In this document: positions 42,444 to 51,056 of the stretch, in pieces | How positions within the stretch are numbered: the stretch's first letter is position 1 | Layout of the letters: every line of letters starts with the position of its first letter | From: Bacteroidales bacterium | GTDB lineage: Bacteria; Bacteroidota; Bacteroidia; Bacteroidales; UBA932 | Length of the DNA stretch: 64,000 nucleotides | NCBI GenBank assembly: GCA_012522855.1 | Contig: JAAYJQ010000010.1 | Coordinates: forward strand, 1-64,000 | Direction: 5' to 3' | Program-made: the position numbers and the translations under genes | The notes under the pieces: generated by a model | Told to the model about the DNA's origin: nothing | Seen by the model: only the letters and a program-made list of their open reading frames with translations | The model's database searches: none

Positions 42444-44348
42444 TCACCGGGCCAGGTTCGCCATCGATTCGTGGATCGTTGCATGGGCGACCCCGGTTGC
42501 CTTGAGTGCCGCAACGAGGGCCTCGGCCGCCGCGATCTCTTCGAAAGACTCTACGAGAAACACCACCGATCCCGCTTCCGTGCTCCGGACGAGGTCGATG
42601 TCCGGGTACCGGCGGATGGCCGCGAGCGCGGGTTCCGACAGGGAATGCCCGTCGTCCGGGAAAATCTTGACGGAATATAGGATTCTGATCCGGGACTCCA
42701 TCGCGCGGGCATCTCGCACGGAAATTGACGTTCCGTTGTTGTAGGCGGTGATGAAGGCGTCGCGGAAGCCAAGCCGCTTGACCTTGTTCAAGTTGTCCAG
42801 TACATCTTGGTACAATCTGAACACTCCGACCGAATATGCGTACGCGCCGCTGGATCTCGGGTGCTTGAAGACGGGACTCAGGCCCCGCAGGTCAGCCAAG
42901 GAGACTTCGCGGGAAACGGTGAACAGCTGGATTTGATAGACCAACCCACCGGGCAGGGTGTTGTCCAGCGCGAACCGCCCTTCCGGAAGGATTTTGAAGG
43001 TGTAGTCGAAGGAAGGAGCCGGCTTGTTGAAGTCCATACGCAGCGGATCCCCGAAGTTTTTTTTCGAAAAGGCATAGCCGGACGCGGCGCCGACCACCTC
43101 TTTGTCGGCATCTGCCTGTAGTTTATCGGCATCCAGGACGATCCCTTTCACAAGAAAATCCATCTCGATGGCCTGTATTGCCCTGACGGCGCGGGACAAC
43201 GAGTCGTTCAGGGCAGGAAGCAGGGTTTCCCGGTCGCTGATGGTCTGAATCAAGGCGGCGCGCTCTTCCTCCGGAGCGGAGACGAGCACCGCGCGCAGCG
43301 TATCGAGGTCCGTGCTGAACCGATTTACGGAATCCCGGATCATACGCACCTCCTTCATCTTGTCCATGTATCGTTGAATATCTTCGTTTTGGAGATTCGC
43401 GCCGGAAACGGCCGCGCTGTTGTCCATCCTCGCCGGATCTCCGGCCGGCTCCAAAGCGGCCAGTTTCCGGAGTTCCCGGACGTCGCCGATTGCTTTTCGG
43501 ACGGGCATCCCGTCATATTCAAGGACATAGATTATGACGCTGTCCCGGCTGCAATCCCGGTTCGAAGCGAAAATTGAATAGGTCCCGTCGCCGGTGTTGA
43601 GGAAGAGGAAGTCATCGTAGGGAGAGGAATAGGGGAACCCCATGTTTGTCGGAACTTCCCAATCCCGGGTCTGCGGGTTCCAGCGCGAAACGTACAAGTC
43701 ATATCCTCCCATGCCGTAGAGTCCCTTCGAGGAGAAGTACAGGGATTCCCCGTCGGGGGACAGCATCGGAAAGATTTCGTCTGAAGCGGAGGTCAGCGAT
43801 TCGTTGATCAAGGTCGGAACCGTCCACAGGGAGTCGGCCAGCCGAGTCCGGTAGATGTTACGGATTCCCTCGGCATCTCGCGCGGAATAGTAGATCTCCT
43901 CAGCGTCTTCGGGAACGTAGGTCGCCCGGGAGAGCCCTGCGTCCCGCAGGGAGTCCAACGGATTCGGAAGGCTTCTCCAGCTCCGGTCGGGCAAGGGATA
44001 GAAAAGGAAGAAATCTTCCAGGGAGAATCGCTGACGAGCGATCACGATAGGCTGGCTGCAATAGTCCATCATCCGCAACCCGTTCTGGGAGAGAATCAGT
44101 TGTTCTTCGGCCCGGCCTCTTTTCACGGAGTCGGTCGCCTCCAGAGCCCGCGTGCTGAATTCGACTGCGGAAGGGAAATCGTAGACCGCTCGGCAGGAGT
44201 CCGCCTTGAAAAGCAACCTTTCGAGAGAATAGCGCGTTCTGACAGACGGAGCAATCCGGACAGAGTCGGTTTCTTGAGCCATTGCGTGATCACGCGGAAG
44301 CCAAACGGCAAACAACAGGAAAACTATTTGGAACAGGCTGAACTTCAT
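42444..44348 (-). CDS. Periplasmic PD40-repeat protein with SPOR-like C-terminus
   Basis: The protein is 634 aa with a signal peptide (residues 1-24, ending DHAMAQ). Residues 40-90 look like a TPR-type helix pair. Residues 115-270 contain WD40-like PD40 blades (MLSPDGESLYFSSKG, GMGGYDLYVSRW, FASNRD). A long Asp/Glu-rich helical linker covers 290-390. From 455, YQIQLFTVSREVS and a second copy near 550-630 (VKIF, VVFLVESFEEIAAAEALVAALK) resemble SPOR domains, which bind denuded peptidoglycan. The layout recalls envelope or gliding-related proteins of Bacteroidota. It may connect an outer-membrane complex to the cell wall. The function is not known. It is a single minus-strand gene, divergent from secDF. 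Confidence 0.72.
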   Translation of the reverse strand: MKFSLFQIVFLLFAVWLPRDHAMAQETDSVRIAPSVRTRYSLERLLFKADSCRAVYDFPSAVEFSTRALEATDSVKRGRAEEQLILSQNGLRMMDYCSQPIVIARQRFSLEDFFLFYPLPDRSWRSLPNPLDSLRDAGLSRATYVPEDAEEIYYSARDAEGIRNIYRTRLADSLWTVPTLINESLTSASDEIFPMLSPDGESLYFSSKGLYGMGGYDLYVSRWNPQTRDWEVPTNMGFPYSSPYDDFLFLNTGDGTYSIFASNRDCSRDSVIIYVLEYDGMPVRKAIGDVRELRKLAALEPAGDPARMDNSAAVSGANLQNEDIQRYMDKMKEVRMIRDSVNRFSTDLDTLRAVLVSAPEEERAALIQTISDRETLLPALNDSLSRAVRAIQAIEMDFLVKGIVLDADKLQADADKEVVGAASGYAFSKKNFGDPLRMDFNKPAPSFDYTFKILPEGRFALDNTLPGGLVYQIQLFTVSREVSLADLRGLSPVFKHPRSSGAYAYSVGVFRLYQDVLDNLNKVKRLGFRDAFITAYNNGTSISVRDARAMESRIRILYSVKIFPDDGHSLSEPALAAIRRYPDIDLVRSTEAGSVVFLVESFEEIAAAEALVAALKATGVAHATIHESMANLAR

Positions 44349-44423
44349 CTCTGCAAGTCTATCAATCGCATCTACAAAAATAAGAAATACTTGGCAGATA
44401 ATTTCTTTCTCAGAAAAAAAGTG

Positions 44424-44431
44424 TAAATTTG
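44424..44431 (+). promoter_or_regulatory. -7 box of secDF (TAAATTTG)
   Basis: TAAATTTG lies 54 bp before ATG 44486. Only a TTT (44402-44404) is present near the -33 position, 19 bp upstream. Confidence 0.6.
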
Positions 44432-44485
44432 TAGCCTATTTTATGTCGCGTAAATAAAAACGATAAAAAATTAATTATAAGTATT

Positions 44486-47400
44486 ATGCAAAGTAAAGGT
44501 TGGATTAGGTTTGTCGCCATCCTGTTGGGAATTGCTTGCGTTTGGCAGCTCTCCTTTACCGCGGTGACCGCCATCCAGGAACGAAAAGCGGCCAAGTATG
44601 CTGAGAAAGCCGCGCTTGCCGCTCAGAATTCCGCCCAATTCGCCCGCATTCCCGAAACAGATCGGGCTTATTACCTGGATTCAATCCGGAAGGAGCAGAA
44701 CAGGGTCTACATTGACTCTGTGTCCAATAAGAAAATTTTCCTCTGGAATACCTACAAGGATGTCAAATCCAAGGAGATCAACCTTGGACTTGACCTCAAA
44801 GGGGGTATGAACGTCACGCTGCAGGTACAGCTCCAGGATCTGGTGCAAGCGCTTTCCGGCAACAACACGACCCCTGAATTCCTGCAAGCACTCAATCTCG
44901 CGAAGCAGCGCAGCGTGAATTCCCGGGAGGACTACATCACCCTATTCGCCGAGGCATGGAACGAAGTAGGCAAGGGACAGCGCCTGGCGCAGATCTTCGG
45001 CACCTACGAAATGCGGGACCGCATCAAGCCCGAGTCTACGAACGACGAGGTCATCCGGGTGATCCGCTCGGAGGCCGAGAGCGCCGTCTCAAACTCTTTC
45101 AACGTGTTGCGGAACCGTATCGACCGGTTCGGCGTGACCCAGCCTTCCATCCAGAAATTGGGCAACAGCGGGCGCATTCTTGTCGAGCTTCCCGGCGTGA
45201 AAGAGCCGGAGCGCGTGAGAAAGCTGCTCCAGGGAACCGCTTCCCTCGAATTCTGGGAAACCTTCAATTTCGAGGAAATCTCCAGTTACATGGCTCAGGC
45301 GAATGCCAGGCTGGCGGAATTGCTCTTCGAAGAGGATTCCGAGCCGGTTCAGACCGATACAGAAGAGACAGTCCAGGAGGCTGCCGACACTGTGGTCTCT
45401 CTCGCGGACTCTCTTTTGAGTGCTGAACTTGCCCAGCAAGAGGCAACCAGCGCGGAGTTGGAAGCCTACCGCAGACAGAACCCACTCTATGCTGTGCTCA
45501 CTCCTTCGAATATGAACGGGAACGCCTGTATCGGATTTGCCAATGCAATCGACACCGCGCAGGTAAATCGCTACCTCTCCATGCCGCAGATCATGGAAAT
45601 CTTCCCGCCTGAATTCAAGCCGATGTGGTCCGTGCATCCTTCCCGGTATGTCAACGCGGACAATGTCTACGAGCTGATCGCGATCAAGTCTACCTCCAGG
45701 GACGGAAAGGCCAAACTTGACGGCGGGGCCGTCACCGATGCGCGCGTGACCTATGATAGAGGAATGAGCGGCGAGCCTTCCGTTTCCATGTCGATGAACG
45801 CCGAGGGCGCCAACATCTGGGCACGCATGACCTCCGACAACATCAACCGTCAGATCGCCATTGTGCTCGACGGGATGGTGTATTCCTACCCGAATGTCAA
45901 TACTGCCATCACGGGCGGCCAGTCTTCGATCACGGGAAACTTCTCCGTCGAAGAGGCGACGGACTTGGAGAACGTCCTCCGTTCCGGTAAGCTTCCGGCT
46001 CCGGCTACCATTATCCAGGAGCAGGTCGTGGGACCTTCTCTGGGTTCCCGTTCCATCCAAGCGGGTATGATTTCCTTCATCATCGCTTTCTTCCTGGTGC
46101 TCCTCTATATGGTGTTCTTCTACCAGGGTGCCGGTCTGGCTGCCGACGTAGCCCTCCTGTGCAACGTCCTGCTGCTCTTCGGTACGCTGGTTTCCTTCGG
46201 AGCGGTCTTGACCTTGCCGGGTATCGCCGGTCTTGTCTTGACCATGGGTATGGCCGTAGATGCGAACGTGATCATCTATGAACGTATCAAGGAAGAGCTT
46301 GCGGCCGGAAAGGGTCTGAGCAAGGCGGTAGCGGACGGATATTCAAATGCCTATTCCGCCATCATCGATGGCCAGGTGACCACCCTCCTGACAGGTATCG
46401 TGCTGTTCTTCTTCGGTTCCGGTCCCGTCCAGGGTTTCGCGACCACGTTGATCATCGGTATCATTACTTCCGTGCTGACGTCTATCTTCATCACGAGAAT
46501 GATCTTTGATGACCGTATTGAAAAGGGCAAGAACATTACCTTTGATAACAAACTGACAAGGAATTTCCTCAAGAACACGCAAGTGGACTTCCTTGGGATC
46601 CGGAAATGGTCTTACACCATTTCCGGGATCGTGATATTGATCTCCATCGTTTCCATCTTTACGAAGGGATTTACCTACGGTGTCGACTTCACGGGAGGCC
46701 GTACCTATGTAGTCCGCTTCGACCAGCCGGTGATCGCCGAGGAGATCCGGGCCGCCGCTGCCGCGGAATTCGATGGTTCGGTCGAGGTCAAGCAGTTCGG
46801 CGGCGAGAGCCAGATGAAGATCACGACCCAGTACAAGAACGACCAGGAGTCGACCGAAGTGGATGCGGAAGTCGAGACCAAGCTCTTCAACGCGATGAAG
46901 CCGTTCTTCGCCCAGCAGGACATCCAACTGAGCGAATTCACGTCGACCCTCGATAATCCGAACGGAATCATTTCTTCCGACAGGGTCGGTCCGACCATCG
47001 CCAACGACATGAAACGCGATGCAATCATCGCGGTCATCCTGTCGCTCTTTGTGATCTTCGCTTACATCGCGGTGCGGTTTAAAGGCTGGACCTGGGGACT
47101 CGGCGGTGTCGTTTCCCTGGCACACACGGCCCTCATCGTGATCGGTTTCTTCTCCTTGTTCTCCGGCATCCTTCCGTTCAATCTGGACGTGGACCAGACT
47201 TTCATCGCAGCCATCCTGACCATCATCGGATATGCCATCAACGACAACGTGGTGATCTTCGACCGTATTCGTGAGCACAAAACTCTGCATCCGAACATCG
47301 ATATCAAGACGAACGCGAATCTGGCGTTGAACGCGACCTTGACCCGTACCGTCAACACCGCCGTGTCGACCCTCGTCACGATGATCGCGATCGCGATCTT

Positions 47401-47572
47401 CGGCGGCGAGTCCATCCGCGGTTTGGCCGTCGCCCTCATCCTGGGTATCTCCATCGGAACCTATGCTTCCATCATGATCGGCACCCCGGTGATGTACGAT
47501 GTCACCATTTGGAAGGAGAAGCGAGAGGCCGCTAAGAAAGCAGCAATGAGGCCTGTCAAAAAGAAGAAGTAG
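44486..47572 (+). CDS. secDF: Protein translocase SecDF fusion
   Basis: The protein is 1028 aa: SecD and SecF joined in one chain, as is common in Bacteroidota. SecD half: N-terminal helix, the conserved LGLDLKGGMNVTLQV block near residue 95, a long periplasmic domain containing an acidic insert (about 285-330), DARVTYDRGMSGEPSVSM, and five C-terminal helices with GMAVDANVIIYERIKEE. SecF half begins near residue 700 (IRKWSYTISG...GVDFTGGRTYVV) and ends with GYAINDNVVIFDRIRE and the final helices. SecDF uses the proton gradient to pull proteins through SecYEG. The gene has its own promoter and ends at a bidirectional terminator facing aspA. Confidence 0.97.
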   Translation: MQSKGWIRFVAILLGIACVWQLSFTAVTAIQERKAAKYAEKAALAAQNSAQFARIPETDRAYYLDSIRKEQNRVYIDSVSNKKIFLWNTYKDVKSKEINLGLDLKGGMNVTLQVQLQDLVQALSGNNTTPEFLQALNLAKQRSVNSREDYITLFAEAWNEVGKGQRLAQIFGTYEMRDRIKPESTNDEVIRVIRSEAESAVSNSFNVLRNRIDRFGVTQPSIQKLGNSGRILVELPGVKEPERVRKLLQGTASLEFWETFNFEEISSYMAQANARLAELLFEEDSEPVQTDTEETVQEAADTVVSLADSLLSAELAQQEATSAELEAYRRQNPLYAVLTPSNMNGNACIGFANAIDTAQVNRYLSMPQIMEIFPPEFKPMWSVHPSRYVNADNVYELIAIKSTSRDGKAKLDGGAVTDARVTYDRGMSGEPSVSMSMNAEGANIWARMTSDNINRQIAIVLDGMVYSYPNVNTAITGGQSSITGNFSVEEATDLENVLRSGKLPAPATIIQEQVVGPSLGSRSIQAGMISFIIAFFLVLLYMVFFYQGAGLAADVALLCNVLLLFGTLVSFGAVLTLPGIAGLVLTMGMAVDANVIIYERIKEELAAGKGLSKAVADGYSNAYSAIIDGQVTTLLTGIVLFFFGSGPVQGFATTLIIGIITSVLTSIFITRMIFDDRIEKGKNITFDNKLTRNFLKNTQVDFLGIRKWSYTISGIVILISIVSIFTKGFTYGVDFTGGRTYVVRFDQPVIAEEIRAAAAAEFDGSVEVKQFGGESQMKITTQYKNDQESTEVDAEVETKLFNAMKPFFAQQDIQLSEFTSTLDNPNGIISSDRVGPTIANDMKRDAIIAVILSLFVIFAYIAVRFKGWTWGLGGVVSLAHTALIVIGFFSLFSGILPFNLDVDQTFIAAILTIIGYAINDNVVIFDRIREHKTLHPNIDIKTNANLALNATLTRTVNTAVSTLVTMIAIAIFGGESIRGLAVALILGISIGTYASIMIGTPVMYDVTIWKEKREAAKKAAMRPVKKKK

Positions 47573-47596
47573 GACTTTCTCTTTCGGGAATATGCG

Positions 47597-47626
47597 AAAG
47601 GCCGGCGGGATTTCCTGCCGGCCTTT
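47597..47626. terminator. Bidirectional terminator between secDF and aspA
   Basis: AAAGGCCGGCGGGA and TCCTGCCGGCCTTT form a GC-rich stem with one G-U pair and a short loop. T-rich flanks occur on both sides, and the two genes converge here. Confidence 0.8.
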
Positions 47627-47661
47627 TCGTATCATCGGTATTCTCCGCAGGAATTCGCCTG

Positions 47662-49062
47662 CTATTGCGACTGGATCATATTTTTTGGATCGAGGGCCTC
47701 TTCCAGCTGTTCACGGGACATCAAGCCCTTCTCCAAGACGATGTCATAGACGGATCGGTTGGTTTCGAGGGCCTCCTTGGCCACTTTGGTGCTCGCCTTG
47801 TATCCGATGATCGGATTGAGGGCCGTTACGATCCCGATGCTGTTCCGTACCATCTCGAGGCAGCGCTCCTTGTTGACCGTGATCCCGTCCACGCATTCGG
47901 TGCGCAGCGTGTTCATAGCGTTTGTCAGCCAGGTCATGCTTTCCAGGATGGTTGCTACGATCACCGGTTCCATGACGTTGAGCTGGAGCTGTCCGGCCTC
48001 GGCGGCGAAGGAGACCGTCACGTCGTTGCCGATGACCTTGAAGCAAACTTGGGTGGCCAGTTCGGGGATCACGGGGTTCACCTTGCCGGGCATGATGGAT
48101 GATCCCGGGGCCTTGGGAGGCAGGTTGATTTCCTTGAGGCCGCAGCGGGGGCCGGAGGCCAGCAGGCGCAGGTCGTTGCAGATTTTGGAAAGCTTGACCG
48201 CGAGGCGTTTGAGCGCGCCGGAGTAACTCACGTAATCACCCGTGTCGGGTGTGGCTTCCACCAGGTCGGGCGCAGCGAAGAAGGGTTCCCCCGTTTCTTC
48301 GGATAAGATCTCCGCGCAACGCTCCGCGAAGCCCGGCTTCGCGTTCAGGCCGGTACCGATCGCCGTGCCGCCCATATTGATTTCGTACAACAGCTTCACA
48401 TTGTATGAGAGGTTCGCGATCTCTTCTTCAAGGTTGTTCGCGAATGCGTTGAATTCCTGTCCGGATGTCATCGGAACGGCATCCTGTAATTGCGTGCGCC
48501 CCATTTTGACGATATCCTCGAATTCGGCTCCTTTCGCGTGGAAGGAAGCGACGAGGGCTTCCAGCGCCTTTAGGAGTTCTTTGTTCATGCGGATGAACGC
48601 ATAGCGCAAGGCCGAAGGATAGGCATCGTTTGTGGATTGCGCGCAGTTCACATGGTCGTTCGGAGAGCAGAACTGATATTCTCCCTTTTTGTGTCCGAGC
48701 AGCTCCAAAGCACGGTTTGCGATCACTTCGTTCGCGTTCATATTCACGGAAGTCCCCGCTCCGCCCTGCAGCATGTCCACCGGAAAATCTTCGTGGAGTT
48801 TGCCGTCGATGATTTCGCGGCAGGCCGCCGTGATCGCATCGGCGATGGTCGGATCCAAAGCGCCCAGTTCCTTGTTGGTCCGCGCGGCGGCCAGTTTGAT
48901 GTATGCCATCGCGATGACATATTCAGGATAGTCGCGCATCCGGGTATTGGATATCTTGTAATTATTCAGCGCCCGTTGTGTCTGGACGCCGTAATACGCT
49001 TCGGCGGGCACCTTCAATTCCCCGAGCAAGTCGGATTCAACTCTGAAATTCATTTCGCTCAT
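47662..49062 (-). CDS. aspA: Aspartate ammonia-lyase
   Basis: The protein is 466 aa from ATG 49062 (MSEMNFRVESD). The open frame extends to a GTG at 49086, but that codon lies inside the -7 box. The fumarase/aspartase signature GSSIMPGKVNPV is present near residue 315, along with GTSVNMNANEVIANRA and the early SDLLGELKVPAEAYYG block. It converts aspartate to fumarate and ammonia; in these anaerobes that feeds fumarate respiration and succinate formation. Fumarase of class II is the alternative, but the length and the NMNANEV and CVDGITVN context fit aspartase better. Monocistronic, with terminator downstream. Confidence 0.92.
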   Translation of the reverse strand: MSEMNFRVESDLLGELKVPAEAYYGVQTQRALNNYKISNTRMRDYPEYVIAMAYIKLAAARTNKELGALDPTIADAITAACREIIDGKLHEDFPVDMLQGGAGTSVNMNANEVIANRALELLGHKKGEYQFCSPNDHVNCAQSTNDAYPSALRYAFIRMNKELLKALEALVASFHAKGAEFEDIVKMGRTQLQDAVPMTSGQEFNAFANNLEEEIANLSYNVKLLYEINMGGTAIGTGLNAKPGFAERCAEILSEETGEPFFAAPDLVEATPDTGDYVSYSGALKRLAVKLSKICNDLRLLASGPRCGLKEINLPPKAPGSSIMPGKVNPVIPELATQVCFKVIGNDVTVSFAAEAGQLQLNVMEPVIVATILESMTWLTNAMNTLRTECVDGITVNKERCLEMVRNSIGIVTALNPIIGYKASTKVAKEALETNRSVYDIVLEKGLMSREQLEEALDPKNMIQSQ

Positions 49063-49085
49063 TGTGTTGTTATTTAACGGTTCCA

Positions 49086-49093
49086 CAAAGGTA
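49086..49093 (-). promoter_or_regulatory. -7 box of aspA (TACCTTTG)
   Basis: A perfect TACCTTTG on the minus strand ends 23 bp before ATG 49062. It decides the start: the GTG at 49086 overlaps it and would not be in the mRNA. Confidence 0.65.
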
Positions 49094-49478
49094 ATTGAAA
49101 TAAATATTAAAAAACGAAAGAAGGTTTAGAAATCGTAAACCAAGGATGTTCGTTTTACTGTCTCAATGATGAGTCTATGGCGTTTGTACCGTGGCGTTGT
49201 ACGCCAGCCCCTTGGCGGAGGCGGAGTTGCAGGCGCATCTTCCCCGGATCTTCGTCAAATTTCTTGCAAAGGACGTTTAGGAAAATTTTTTGCGAATCAC
49301 GGGCACGGGAATATGCCTTGTAGATGCCTGCAAGCACGATCACCGTGGCAACATAGGCATTTAAAAAGGGGTACTTGCCACGGGAATATGCCCTACAACT
49401 ATCTGCATGCAGGGTTCGTGTGGCCGTGGTTTGTAGAAACCCTCCGGCGCGAGGCAGAGGCCCGCTGTTCTGATTTTG
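49094..49478. repeat. Gene-free interval with a 14-bp direct repeat
   Basis: No credible gene lies between aspA and the tRNA. CACGGGAATATGCC occurs at 49304-49317 and again at 49379-49392, 75 bp apart, each followed by imperfectly matching sequence (TAGATGCCTGCA / CTATCTGCATGC). Other GTGGC/GCCAC fragments suggest a decayed repeat. Overlapping short ORFs here are probably spurious. Confidence 0.5.
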
Positions 49479-49563
49479 TGCTCCGGACGAGACTCGAACT
49501 CGTACAGGCATTCCTGCCCAAGGGATTTTAAGTCCCTCGTGTCCACCATTCCACCACCAGAGC
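49479..49563 (-). tRNA. tRNA-Leu (anticodon UAA)
   Basis: This 85-nt class II tRNA has acceptor stem GCTCTGG/CCGGAGC (one G-U), the anticodon loop CTTAAAA with anticodon UAA reading UUA, a long variable arm, and a T-arm with GTTCGAGTC. The discriminator base is A and CCA is not encoded. It lies 36 bp downstream of rodA on the same strand and may share the operon transcript. Confidence 0.95.
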
Positions 49564-49599
49564 GTTGGGCAAAGGTAAGAAAAATCCGGCGAAATGGGG

Positions 49600-51048
49600 C
49601 TAATAGTATTTCTTTTCCTGGCGAAAGAGGGCGATGGAGATGAAGAGGAGGATGGTGAAGGCCCAGAGGGAGGAACCGCCGTAGCTGAGGAAGGGCAACG
49701 GAATGCCGATGACCGGGACGAGCCCGATTGTCATCCCGATGTTGATGAACAGGTGCATGAAGATGCAGGAGGCCACGCAGTAGCCGTAGATTCGGGTGAA
49801 AGCCTCCCGGGACCGTTCGGCGTTGTGGATGATTCTCCAGATCATGAACACGTACAGGAAGATCACCAGGGCGCTGCCCAGGAAGCCCCACTCTTCACCC
49901 ACTGTGCAGAAGATAAAATCCGTGCTCTGTTCCGGCACGAAACCGAAGGTGGTCTGGGTTCCGTTGAGGAACCCTTTGCCCGTGAAGCCGCCGGAGCCGA
50001 TGGCGATCATCGATTGGTTCACGTTGTAACCCACCCCTGTAGGATCGTCCTTCATCCCGAGCAGCACCTCGATCCGTTTCCGCTGGTGTTCCTGGAGTAC
50101 GTTGTCGAACAGGAAATCGGTCGAAAAGATGAGCGCGAGGCCGGCGACGATCGCCACGGCGGACAGAGGCAGGAAGGAGTTCCTGTTCTTATATCCCTTG
50201 AATATGAAATAGGGCACGGCGCAGAGCACGATGCCTGCAAATACGTACAGTGGATCCACCGTGCCGGCGGCATCCCAGATTTTGGAAAGCTGCCGCAAAA
50301 TCCAGGGCAGCAAAGAAAACACGACGACCACTGAAAGATTGATCGGAAACCATTTGTCAATCCGTCTGGAGTGGAATACATGGCTCACCGCCACGGTACC
50401 TGCCAGCACGATGGCGGACACCAAGGGAGAGACGGTCAGGGTCAGGACGAAGAGGAGGATCGCCATGCCGATGCAGAACAGCCACCATCCTGAAAGGCCT
50501 TCGCGGTACAGCACGAAGATGAAACTGATGTAGACCAGGGCGGACCCGGCTTCGCTCTCCGCCAGAATGATGACCATGGGGATTCCGATGACCAGCAGGG
50601 TCAAAAACAGGTCCTTTGCGCGGCTGATCTTGTAGTTTGCCTGACTCATGAGGGTTGCCAGCAGCAGGGAAGTCGAGATCTTGGATATCTCTGCCGGCTG
50701 GAACCTGACGGGGCCGAATTCAAACCAGGACCGGGAACCCTTCACCTCGATGCCGAGAAAGATGACTGCGACGAGCAGGATCAAGACGAACAGGTAGGCC
50801 GGAACAGCGATACTCTCCCAGATCCGTGGATTGATGACGAACAGGATTATGGCGGCGAGGGCGATCGAAGACAGAATCCAGATGAACTGCCTGCCGCAGT
50901 TGAAGTTGAAATCAAAGATGGAGGCGGGACCGCCGGAATGAATGGAGGCGTAGATGTTGACCCAGCCGATGAGAACCAGCAGAAGGTAGGCTCCTACCAG
51001 CTTCCAGTCCACTGACTTTTTCACGCCTCTGTCCGATAAATTGACCAT
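49600..51048 (-). CDS. rodA: Peptidoglycan glycosyltransferase RodA
   Basis: The protein is 482 aa, longer than E. coli RodA (370 aa), with about 10-12 transmembrane segments. SEDS-family landmarks are present: GSRSWFEFGPVRFQPAEISK, AESEAGSALV, and MKDDPTGVGYNVNQSMIAIGSGG, where the Asp preceding PTG matches the catalytic Asp262 of E. coli RodA. The late PFLSYGGSS motif is also kept. An insert between residues 215 and 300 adds helices. RodA polymerises lipid II during elongation with PBP2. It is the last gene of the mreB-mreC-mreD-mrdA-rodA operon, 8 bp after mrdA. Confidence 0.95.
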   Translation of the reverse strand: MVNLSDRGVKKSVDWKLVGAYLLLVLIGWVNIYASIHSGGPASIFDFNFNCGRQFIWILSSIALAAIILFVINPRIWESIAVPAYLFVLILLVAVIFLGIEVKGSRSWFEFGPVRFQPAEISKISTSLLLATLMSQANYKISRAKDLFLTLLVIGIPMVIILAESEAGSALVYISFIFVLYREGLSGWWLFCIGMAILLFVLTLTVSPLVSAIVLAGTVAVSHVFHSRRIDKWFPINLSVVVVFSLLPWILRQLSKIWDAAGTVDPLYVFAGIVLCAVPYFIFKGYKNRNSFLPLSAVAIVAGLALIFSTDFLFDNVLQEHQRKRIEVLLGMKDDPTGVGYNVNQSMIAIGSGGFTGKGFLNGTQTTFGFVPEQSTDFIFCTVGEEWGFLGSALVIFLYVFMIWRIIHNAERSREAFTRIYGYCVASCIFMHLFINIGMTIGLVPVIGIPLPFLSYGGSSLWAFTILLFISIALFRQEKKYY

Positions 51049-51056
51049 TTTGTCGC

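Noticed and set aside
46343..47635. 430-codon ORF antisense to secDF
   Set aside because: Asp/His/Arg-rich shadow with no start signal.
47662..49062. Class II fumarase as the identity of the aspA product
   Set aside because: The signature is shared, but length and surrounding blocks fit aspartase better; a search would settle it.
49063..49086. GTG start for aspA at 49086
   Set aside because: The codon lies inside a perfect TACCTTTG promoter box, so it would not be transcribed as part of the message.
49166..49531. 121-codon ORF ending inside tRNA-Leu
   Set aside because: Overlaps the tRNA and the repeat region, with no promoter and odd composition.
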